5,789 nucleotides of DNA from CAZOSF01 sp964582415 (GTDB lineage Bacteria; Bacteroidota; Bacteroidia; Flavobacteriales; Flavobacteriaceae), in NCBI GenBank assembly GCA_964582415.1, contig CAZOSF010000105.1:1-5789 (forward strand). The letters run 5' to 3'. A program made the position numbers and the translations under genes. Below the pieces are notes generated by a model. The model was not told the DNA's origin and did no database searches. It saw only the letters and a list, made by a program, of their open reading frames with translations. This document shows positions 1 through 4,748 of the stretch, piece by piece; the stretch's first letter is position 1; each line of letters opens with the position of its first letter.

Positions 1-624
1 GATACGCTTCAGGAGCTCTATCCGGAAACGCCCATTCCGTTAGATCATAAAGACCCCTACACCCTACTGGTCGCTGTTTTGCTTTCCGCCCAAAGTACCG
101 ATGTTAAGGTGAATCAGATCACGCCCCTTTTATTCGAAATAGCCGATAATCCGTTCGATATGGTGAAATTGAGCGTAGAAGAAATACGGGAGATTATAAA
201 GCCTGTGGGGCTCTCCCCAATGAAAAGCAAGGGTATCTACGGACTCTCACAAATCTTGATCGAAAAATACAACGGTGGCGTACCGGCCGATTTCGAGGCA
301 TTGGAGGCATTACCTGCCGTTGGCCATAAAACGGCTTCCGTGGTGATGTCGCAAGCCTTTAATGTGCCTGCCTTTCCAGTGGATACACACATTCACCGAC
401 TTATGTACCGCTGGAACCTCAGCAATGGCAAGAACGTAGTTCAAACGGAACGGGATGCCAAACGATTGTTCCCCAAAGATCTCTGGAACAAACTCCACCT
501 TCAAATCATCTTCTATGGTAGGGAGTACTCCCCTGCCCGTGGCTGGGATTTGGAGAAGGATGTGATTACGAGGACGATTGGACGTGCTAGTGTAATTAAG
601 GAGTACCATAAAGGGAAGAAGTGA
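1..624 (+). CDS. nth: Endonuclease III (DNA glycosylase/AP lyase), 5'-partial, no iron-sulfur cluster motif
   Basis: Base-excision repair enzyme that removes oxidised pyrimidines and nicks at the abasic site. The frame is open from base 1, so the true start lies left of the window; 207 residues are visible and probably only a dozen or so are missing. The helix-hairpin-helix LPAVGHKTA carries the catalytic lysine (codon 328-330). The catalytic aspartate is in PVDTHIHRLMYRW (codon 382-384). The N-terminal motif LLSAQSTD is also present. E. coli Nth ends in a four-cysteine [4Fe-4S] loop; here the region after FYGREYSPARGW keeps its length, but the visible protein contains no cysteine at all. From memory of the family, this cluster-less form is common in Flavobacteriaceae, so it is probably a normal lineage trait. 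The gene ends in TGA at 622-624, with a heptamer array starting 8 bp later. Family assignment is very secure. Confidence 0.95.
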   Translation, partial: DTLQELYPETPIPLDHKDPYTLLVAVLLSAQSTDVKVNQITPLLFEIADNPFDMVKLSVEEIREIIKPVGLSPMKSKGIYGLSQILIEKYNGGVPADFEALEALPAVGHKTASVVMSQAFNVPAFPVDTHIHRLMYRWNLSNGKNVVQTERDAKRLFPKDLWNKLHLQIIFYGREYSPARGWDLEKDVITRTIGRASVIKEYHKGKK

Positions 625-628
625 ATGT

Positions 629-813
629 TTTAATTAGTAATTGGTAATTAGTAATTAAAAATTATTGAATGTGCCAATTGGATACTTAGTTCGTTGATCG
701 GATAATAGTTGCTTTAATTAGTAATTAGTAATGAGCAATTAAAAATTTTTGATGGTGCTAATTGGGTATTTAGTTCGTTGATTGGATAATGGTTGTTTTA
801 ATTAGTAATTATC
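629..813. repeat. 84-bp tandem repeat, 2.2 copies, built on AATTAGT-type heptamers
   Basis: Copy 1 is 629-712, copy 2 is 713-796, and a partial third copy starts at 797 and fades near 813. The two full copies align without gaps and differ at about 12 of 84 positions by eye. The first part of each copy is a run of five heptamers (632-666 and 716-750) such as AATTAGT, AATTGGT and AATTAAA. The rest carries a non-heptameric segment containing TTAGTTCGTTGAT. The period is exactly 12 x 7, so the whole block stays in heptamer register. No ORF is supported here. The block lies between nth and the four-helix gene and fills most of that intergenic space. Confidence 0.9.
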
Positions 814-910
814 ATTTCTGCTGGTTGTATGTTTACCACTCTCATACAATAAAACTATACTTTTCTTAATATTTATAAATGGTACGAATACTTTTTAAGT
901 ATCACCTGTG

Positions 911-935
911 GTAGGCACTTAATGTGCTACTTTTT
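911..935 (+). terminator. Terminator-like hairpin with T-run upstream of the four-helix gene
   Basis: GTAG-(G)-CAC at 911-918 pairs with GTGCTAC at 924-930 around loop TTAAT, giving seven base pairs with one bulged G, followed directly by TTTTT at 931-935. A second small hairpin, ATACTT/AAGTAT, lies just upstream at 888-902. This could end read-through transcription from nth or attenuate the gene starting at 973. The stem is weak, and a conserved structured leader of the four-helix element is an equally possible reading. Confidence 0.35.
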
Positions 936-972
936 ACAGAAAAAGATCGTTTTTTAGTAAAAACATTGGATT

Positions 973-1314
973 ATGAGACACAATGTAATTGCTGATAAAA
1001 GCTATTCTTATGCCCTACATTCTATTGCTATTTATAAGATCCTAATTGCTAATAAGGAGTATGTATTGTCCAAACAATTTTTAAGGTCCAGTACATCAAT
1101 AGGTGCCAATGTGGAAGAAGCCCTTGGAGGTATTTCAAGAAAAGATTTCAGGGCAAAAATGTCTATTTCATACAAAGAAGCCAGGGAATCAAAATACTGG
1201 CTACGGCTATTAAAAGACACGGGATATATAAATGAAAAAGACTACACAAATACCTTGGATCATATAGATCAGATATTGAAACTACTTTACCGAATCATCC
1301 AATCCACTCATTAA
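973..1314 (+). CDS. Four-helix bundle protein (S23 / 23S rRNA intervening-sequence family)
   Basis: 113-residue protein of the family first described from ORFs inside 23S rRNA intervening sequences, related to the Avd accessory protein of diversity-generating retroelements. The hallmark stretch is RSSTSIGANVEEA (residues 38-50), followed by SRKDFRAKMSISYKEARESK (55-74) and YWLRLLKDTG (75-84). Four amphipathic helices can be drawn at about 10-27, 29-50, 55-83 and 87-110. The length is normal and the gene looks intact. ATG 973 follows an AT-rich leader without a Shine-Dalgarno, as usual in this phylum. The gene is visibly more AT-rich than nth. No rRNA sequence, reverse transcriptase or variable repeat is near, so neither a 23S insertion nor a DGR role is supported. 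It stands alone, bracketed by heptamer arrays in inverted orientation. The molecular function of stand-alone members is unknown to me; RNA or protein binding is possible. Confidence 0.9.
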   Translation: MRHNVIADKSYSYALHSIAIYKILIANKEYVLSKQFLRSSTSIGANVEEALGGISRKDFRAKMSISYKEARESKYWLRLLKDTGYINEKDYTNTLDHIDQILKLLYRIIQSTH

Positions 1315-1358
1315 CCACCAATTACAAATTTCTAATTATTAATTTTTAATTGTCAATT
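1310..1358 (-). repeat. Heptamer array (AATNNNN on the minus strand) ending the DUF559 fragment
   Basis: Six consecutive heptamers occupy 1317-1358; read on the minus strand they are AATTGAC, AATTAAA, AATTAAT, AATTAGA, AATTTGT and AATTGGT. A seventh degenerate unit (ATTAACC on the plus strand, 1310-1316) contains the TAA stop of the four-helix gene. The stop codon of the DUF559 fragment (1339-1341) lies inside the array. An 11-nt segment, AATTTTTAATT (1341-1351), is the exact reverse complement of AATTAAAAATT in both copies of the 84-bp repeat (653-663 and 737-747), so the four-helix gene is flanked by inverted repeats. Confidence 0.85.
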
Positions 1359-1548
1359 GCGCTTGCGCATCGCCGCAATAAAAATCAACAATGTAATTAT
1401 GGATACTATGTTGTTTTGTAAATCTGCGTCCTTTTAACTTTCGCCCTTTCAAATATTTCCAAAGAAATGTTTCGGCTGGTGTTAGATGTAACCTTAAATA
1501 TCGTCTTCTATTTAAAAGTGATTTTAAACTATGTCTTCGTTTGGTCAT
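1339..1548 (-). pseudogene. DUF559 endonuclease-like protein, C-terminally truncated
   Basis: 69-residue reading frame matching the N-terminal half of DUF559 proteins, small stand-alone domains with a PD-(D/E)XK/Vsr-like nuclease fold. Recognisable parts are RRRYLRLHLTPAETFLWKYL (14-33), GRRFTKQHSIHNYIVDFYC (40-58) and D55 of IVDF. Full-length members are about 110-125 residues and continue with a hydrophobic strand and an ELDGxxH-type motif. Here the homology stops after IVDFYC and the last residues are encoded by a short GC-rich piece and the heptamer array, which supplies TAA. The missing half implies a dead gene. The start ATG (1546-1548) has no Shine-Dalgarno and lies about 9 bp from the palindromic element. 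The truncation may have come from repeat insertion or from deletion. Whether the N-terminal peptide is made is unknown. Confidence 0.75.
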
Positions 1549-1556
1549 AATTAGGA

Positions 1557-1687
1557 TTTAGGGTGGTTCCTCCCTTTAGACAAAGGGAGGTGTCCTCGAT
1601 TAATCGAGGACGGAGGGTTTGAAGTCAAACTCCCCTACCTGCTATGCAGGTTTTCCCCTCTTTGTCTAAAGAGGGGAGCCCTTTAAA
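1557..1687. repeat. Compound palindromic (REP/MITE-like) element with five hairpins
   Basis: Five inverted repeats follow one another. Hairpin 1, CCTCCCTTT/AAAGGGAGG with loop AGAC, is 1569-1590. A perfect 20-bp palindrome, GTCCTCGATTAATCGAGGAC, is 1592-1611. GTTTGA/TCAAAC is 1617-1630, extendable by interrupted GC pairs. ACCTGC/GCAGGT with loop TAT is 1637-1651. Hairpin 5, CCCCTCTTT/AAAGAGGGG with loop GTCT, is 1655-1676. Hairpins 1 and 5 are inverted copies of each other: CTTTAGACAAAG (1574-1585) is the exact reverse complement of 1660-1671, so the element is a nested palindrome. Short outer arms AGGG (1560-1563) and CCCT (1679-1682) also match. No transposase is nearby. It could be a non-autonomous mobile unit, a REP-type repeat or a bidirectional terminator. 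Confidence 0.85.
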
Positions 1688-1862
1688 ACGATATTACTAT
1701 TTATTAAAACAGTAGAAAAGAAATAGGTGTCCCCATTCATAAAATTGTAGTCGAATACATAATTTGACATTATCTCCTTTTCTTCTCACCTTTCACATCA
1801 CGTGCAGGTCACTTCGATACACCCTGAATTAGCTACTCACTTCAGGACACTCAGTGAACGGC
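1688..1862. other. Intergenic stretch with hairpin repeat; no supported gene
   Basis: About 175 bp between the palindromic element and the EEP gene's 3' end. It holds two (C/T)T(T/C)TCAC-like heptamers at 1783-1796. It also holds a nested hairpin: TCACT (1809-1813) pairs with AGTGA (1853-1857), and CCTGAA (1823-1828) with TTCAGG (1841-1846). The sequence around CACTTCGATACAC and CACTCAGTGAACG resembles a hairpin repeat common in Bacteroidota genomes (recalled, not searched). A 34-codon minus-strand frame (1666-1770) has a good AAGGAGATA before its ATG, but no family is recognised and its end lies in the palindromic element, so it is not called as a gene. Confidence 0.6.
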
Positions 1863-1890
1863 CTCTCACGTCTCACCTCTCACCGCTCAC
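1863..1890. repeat. (C/G)TCTCAC heptamer array overlapping the EEP gene 3' end
   Basis: Four consecutive units: CTCTCAC, GTCTCAC, CTCTCAC and CGCTCAC. On the minus strand they read GTGAGNN. The array encodes the last residues (VSGER region) and the TGA stop (1873-1875) of the EEP gene. Two similar units (TTCTCAC, CTTTCAC) occur at 1783-1796, on the far side of the hairpin repeat, suggesting one array later split by an insertion. Confidence 0.75.
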
Positions 1891-2703
1891 CTCCACATAA
1901 ACAGGCAAATGATCGGAAACCCACAACCCATTCTTCCTGCGATCGTCTATTTGTCGGTAGTTCAACACCTTCAGGTTTTTGGTGAAAATATAGTCTACAC
2001 GCTTTGTGGGAGGGATTTCGGTATTAAACCGACTGTAGGTTCCTTTGGGTCCGTAGGGTGCTTTTGCCGTTACTTTAATGGCATTGTCCAGTTCCTTCTC
2101 TAGGATGGTGATGGGCGGGGTATCAGGCTCGCTATTGAAATCGCCCATAACGATTACCGGATTCTCCCCCCATTGCTGTTCTTCCAACAAATTCAGAATG
2201 AGTTTGGCTGATTGGATACGGGCATTTTCACTTTTATAATCGAAATGGGTATTAAAAACCGCATACAACTGTCGGGTTTCCCGATCGCGAAGGATGGCGA
2301 AGGTAACGATGCGAATCCCGGCGGCATCCCAACCAACAGAAGGGGTTTCAGGGGTTTCGGATAGCCAGTAGGTATAGGTGCGAATCAGTTTGAATTTGGT
2401 GTTGTTAAAGAAGATCGGCGCGTACTCTCCCGCCTTTTTTCCATCGTCCCTTCCTACTCCTACGGCACGGTATTCGGGTAGCATACGCTCCAGATACAAC
2501 AATTGTCCGTGCAGCACTTCCTGAGCCCCAAGAATATCGGGATGGTAGAATTGAATGAGTTCGGCTACCTCCTCTTTCCGTTCCTCCCAATAGTTCTCCC
2601 CATCTTCCGGATTGGCATAGCGGAGGTTATACGTCATCAATTTGGTTTGGGAAAAACTACTTACACTGATGAACAGAAAGAGTATCGAAAGGAAGGGCTT
2701 CAT
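1873..2703 (-). CDS. Secreted endonuclease/exonuclease/phosphatase (EEP) family protein
   Basis: 276-residue protein of the DNase I/ExoIII-like EEP superfamily, metal-dependent phosphoesterases acting on nucleic acids, inositol phosphates or sphingomyelin. Residues 1-19 (MKPFLSILFLFISVSSFSQ) form a signal peptide, so it is probably periplasmic or exported. The catalytic set is intact: N26 (TYNLR), E62 (GAQEV), H153 (FNTHFD), D188 and N190 (MGDFNSEPDT), D237 (RVDYIF), and D264-H265 (VSDHLPV). The substrate cannot be deduced; an exported phosphodiesterase or nuclease is the safe call. Start ATG 2701-2703 is fixed by the signal peptide. A TATCTTTA at 2723-2730 (minus strand) resembles the Bacteroidota -7 box TAnnTTTG, with a TTG 25 nt further upstream inside the AAGAATC array; this spacing is slightly long, so the promoter is tentative. 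The last few codons come from a heptamer repeat. It is divergent from the membrane-protein gene across gap 1. Confidence 0.92.
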   Translation of the reverse strand: MKPFLSILFLFISVSSFSQTKLMTYNLRYANPEDGENYWEERKEEVAELIQFYHPDILGAQEVLHGQLLYLERMLPEYRAVGVGRDDGKKAGEYAPIFFNNTKFKLIRTYTYWLSETPETPSVGWDAAGIRIVTFAILRDRETRQLYAVFNTHFDYKSENARIQSAKLILNLLEEQQWGENPVIVMGDFNSEPDTPPITILEKELDNAIKVTAKAPYGPKGTYSRFNTEIPPTKRVDYIFTKNLKVLNYRQIDDRRKNGLWVSDHLPVYVEVSGER

Positions 2704-2750
2704 TTGGGTGGCTTTAGTCTTATAAAGATAAGGAATGATTGTTTGTTGGG

Positions 2751-2788
2751 AGAATCAAGAGGCAAGAATCAAGAGGCAAGAATCAAGA
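2751..2788. repeat. AGAATCA/AGAGGCA heptamer array running into gap 1
   Basis: Five full heptamers alternating AGAATCA and AGAGGCA (a 14-bp higher-order period), plus a partial sixth that is cut by the N run at 2789. The array lies upstream of the EEP gene. Because the array reaches the gap edge, its true copy number is unknown and is the likely reason the assembly broke here. Confidence 0.85.
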
Positions 2789-2888
2789 NNNNNNNNNNNN
2801 NNNNNNNNNNNNNNNNNNNNNNNNNNNNNNNNNNNNNNNNNNNNNNNNNNNNNNNNNNNNNNNNNNNNNNNNNNNNNNNNNNNNNNNN
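2789..2888. other. Assembly gap 1 (100 N)
   Basis: Exactly 100 ambiguous bases, the usual placeholder for a scaffold gap of unknown size. A heptamer array ends at its left edge and AATGAAC/AATTAAT heptamers (minus strand, 2893-2906) lie at its right edge. Reading frames that appear to cross it are meaningless. Confidence 0.97.
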
Positions 2889-2906
2889 CATTATTAATTG
2901 TTCATT
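2889..2906 (-). repeat. Short AATNNNN heptamer array at the right edge of gap 1
   Basis: On the minus strand the units are AATGAAC (2900-2906) and AATTAAT (2893-2899), then AATG running into the N block. This is the same family as the arrays at 632, 1317, 4438 and 4714. It is the one array that does not directly follow a visible gene end; the other side is hidden by the gap. Confidence 0.7.
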
Positions 2907-2960
2907 GTACTCCCGTACTAAAAGTACAGAATCTGCGTTTCGAAACTATACATTCCATCC

Positions 2961-4457
2961 ATGAGTACTTCCAAGGAAACCATCAGTGTACTGCTCTTTA
3001 CGCTCGTATTCACTTTTCTTTTTCATCACCAAAGTCTCGGACTCAATCTTTTGATTGCGGAAACCTTGCTTTTTGTTTGGCTGTGGCAGACGAAACAATT
3101 CGAATTCAAGGGGTTCTACCCTAAATTTTTAGCCCTGGCCTTGGGCGCCACAAGTATCGCCACGGTGGTTACGCATTCGGTGTTTTCCTATTTCCTGAAT
3201 TTTATCATTCTGTTCCTATTCGTAGGAATGCTGGCGTACCCCGCCACAAAATCCTTACTCTTTGCTCTCGGACAAGGGATTTCCAACCTCTTCGATTCCC
3301 AGGCAAAATTCTTGGAAGACCTCGCCCATTCGGAAGGTAAAGGAAAATACGTGGGCAAATTTCTTTGGCGGTTTCGAATTTACCTGATTCCGATCATTGT
3401 CATTTTTGTTTTTGTGGGTATCTATAGCCTAGCCAATCCCGATTTCAGTAATCTTACCGGTAGTGTTGTGGACTTCATAGAAGATATCTTAGAAGGTATT
3501 TTCTCCCGTATCGATTTCAGTGTTGTGCTCACCCTACTCCTCTGCTTGGTCATCAGCATTTTCCTGCTCAAACGACGGACCAGTAAACTGTTGGTTGAAA
3601 TCGATGAAAAAGCCTCCGATTCGCTTTCGGAACCAAAAACGCTCAAGGAAGCGACATTAAAGAATGAATTTCAAGCCGGGGTTTTTCTATTGGTCGTTTT
3701 AAATGCCATCCTCCTAATTTTGAACGTCATGGAAATCAACCTAGTATGGTTTGGTTTTGAATGGAAAGGGCATTTTCTTAAAGGATTCGTACACGATGCT
3801 ACCTACCTTCTCATCTTCTCTATCCTCATCTCTATTACTGTGGTTTGGTACTTCTTCCGGGGCGGACTGAATTTCTACCCCAAGAATCGCTTCCTGAAAC
3901 TGCTGAGCTATGCGTGGATTTTGCAAAACGGGATCTTGGTGCTCTCTGTGGCCATTCGTAATTACTGGTATATCTATCATTTCAATCTGGCCTATAAACG
4001 TATTGGGGTGATGCTCTTTTTGGTGGTTACCCTCTACGGACTCTACACCGTATTTATCAAGGTTCGGAAGCGGAAATCGGCTTTTTACCTCTTTAAGGCC
4101 AATACCTTTGTGTTGGTTCTTGTACTCACCTTAAGTTCCCTGATCAACTGGGACACTCTGATTGCCAAGTACAACTTTTCCCATGCCCAAGAGGCCTTCC
4201 TACATTTGGACTATATGGCCGATTTGTCGGATAAGGCCTTACCCTATCTACAGACTACCTTACCTGAGTTGGAAACTATAGACGCGTTTAGAAAGCAAAA
4301 GTTTCCTTTTGTACATGATGAACTAACGCCGGAAATTTACTTGAAACGCATCCACCATCGCAACGAAACCTTTAAACAGAAATGGGAGCAGAAAAGTTTC
4401 CTCGAATGGAACTGGGCGGAGTATTCTGCGTATCGGAAATTAACAATGAGCCATTAA
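2961..4457 (+). CDS. DUF4173-like polytopic inner-membrane protein
   Basis: 498-residue membrane protein. About eleven hydrophobic segments are visible, near residues 8-22, 26-42, 55-73, 75-93, 138-158, 186-203, 239-257, 278-298, 313-332, 346-366 and 378-395. A charged loop lies at 203-236 and a hydrophilic tail of about 100 residues follows. The stretch RNYWYIYHFNLAYKRIGVM (333-351) and NWDTLIAKYNF (396-406) match my memory of the DUF4173 family of Bacteroidota; DUF4153 is the alternative label. Function is unknown. ATG 2961 is the only plausible start: the frame has a stop at 2919-2921 and no other start codon between. There is no Shine-Dalgarno. The final codons (LTMSH) and TAA stop lie inside a heptamer array that begins at 4438, so the C-terminus may vary between relatives. 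The upstream neighbour is divergent, and an operon partner cannot be judged because of the gaps. Confidence 0.8.
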   Translation: MSTSKETISVLLFTLVFTFLFHHQSLGLNLLIAETLLFVWLWQTKQFEFKGFYPKFLALALGATSIATVVTHSVFSYFLNFIILFLFVGMLAYPATKSLLFALGQGISNLFDSQAKFLEDLAHSEGKGKYVGKFLWRFRIYLIPIIVIFVFVGIYSLANPDFSNLTGSVVDFIEDILEGIFSRIDFSVVLTLLLCLVISIFLLKRRTSKLLVEIDEKASDSLSEPKTLKEATLKNEFQAGVFLLVVLNAILLILNVMEINLVWFGFEWKGHFLKGFVHDATYLLIFSILISITVVWYFFRGGLNFYPKNRFLKLLSYAWILQNGILVLSVAIRNYWYIYHFNLAYKRIGVMLFLVVTLYGLYTVFIKVRKRKSAFYLFKANTFVLVLVLTLSSLINWDTLIAKYNFSHAQEAFLHLDYMADLSDKALPYLQTTLPELETIDAFRKQKFPFVHDELTPEIYLKRIHHRNETFKQKWEQKSFLEWNWAEYSAYRKLTMSH

Positions 4458-4500
4458 CAATTAGAAATGTGCAATGTGCAATGAACAATTGGGGGTTGTG
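4438..4500 (+). repeat. AATNNNN heptamer array covering the DUF4173 gene's stop codon
   Basis: Eight consecutive units occupy 4438-4493: AATTAAC, AATGAGC, CATTAAC, AATTAGA, AATGTGC (twice), AATGAAC and AATTGGG, followed by a degenerate GGTTGTG up to the N run. The TAA stop (4455-4457) is in the third unit, so about six codons of the gene are repeat sequence. The array reads AATNNNN on the sense strand of the gene it ends. Its right end is lost in gap 2. Confidence 0.9.
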
Positions 4501-4600
4501 NNNNNNNNNNNNNNNNNNNNNNNNNNNNNNNNNNNNNNNNNNNNNNNNNNNNNNNNNNNNNNNNNNNNNNNNNNNNNNNNNNNNNNNNNNNNNNNNNNNN
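4501..4600. other. Assembly gap 2 (100 N)
   Basis: Exactly 100 ambiguous bases between a heptamer array on the left and an 11-bp repeat on the right, again a placeholder for an unresolved repeat stretch between two convergent genes. Confidence 0.97.
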
Positions 4601-4644
4601 TTAAGTATGGCTTAAGTATGGATAGTGTATGGGGAGTGTATGAA
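4601..4644. repeat. 11-bp tandem repeat at the right edge of gap 2
   Basis: Four units of 11 bp with core AGTATGG or TGTATGG: TTAAGTATGGC (4601-4611), TTAAGTATGGA (4612-4622), TAGTGTATGGG (4623-4633) and GAGTGTATGAA (4634-4644). The first two are nearly identical and the last two have drifted. The array starts at the gap, so more copies are likely hidden. The period differs from the 7-bp arrays elsewhere in the window. Confidence 0.75.
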
Positions 4645-4682
4645 AAGTAGGCATCTAAGCGCATAATAGGTCAAAAACGGTC

Positions 4683-4696
4683 AAAAGTGGACTTTT
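4683..4696 (-). terminator. Possible weak terminator hairpin downstream of alkD
   Basis: AAAAGT/ACTTTT palindrome with a two-base centre. On the minus strand (alkD direction) it is followed after a few bases by TTTTT (4674-4678). The stem is short and AT-rich, so termination is only a possibility. Confidence 0.25.
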
Positions 4697-4713
4697 CGTC
4701 CCTTTTCCACCCC

Positions 4714-4748
4714 TCCTATTATTCATTACTAATTGTTAATTACTAATT
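4714..4748 (-). repeat. AATNNNN heptamer array covering the alkD stop codon
   Basis: On the minus strand five units read AATTAGT, AATTAAC, AATTAGT, AATGAAT and AATAGGA. The alkD stop TAG (4743-4745) lies in the first unit, so the array starts exactly at the gene end on its sense strand. CTAATTGTTAA (4729-4739) is the exact reverse complement of 4454-4464 in the array ending the convergent DUF4173 gene. Confidence 0.9.

Noticed and set aside
310..609. 99-codon minus-strand frame opposite nth
   Set aside because: It is the antisense of a well-conserved glycosylase gene and resembles no known protein.
629..813. CRISPR array
   Set aside because: The two copies are contiguous 84-bp tandem units without unique spacers between short identical repeats, and no cas gene is present.
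973..1314. Diversity-generating retroelement (four-helix protein as Avd)
   Set aside because: No reverse transcriptase, template repeat or adenine-specific variable repeat is visible within the window.
1557..1687. Simple bidirectional rho-independent terminator
   Set aside because: Five successive hairpins, loop complementarity and about 130 bp of structure exceed a terminator; it may still terminate transcription, but the repeat label fits better.
2503..3124. Plus-strand frames crossing gap 1 (2503-2964 and 2735-3124)
   Set aside because: They run through the N block, so their continuity is artificial, and they overlap the EEP and DUF4173 genes in other frames.
3422..3980. Minus-strand frames inside the DUF4173 gene (3422-3646 and 3741-3980)
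   Set aside because: Shadows of the membrane-protein codons with no recognisable domain.
4382..4664. Frames crossing gap 2 on both strands
   Set aside because: They are made of N and tandem repeat sequence; translated periodicity comes from the repeats.
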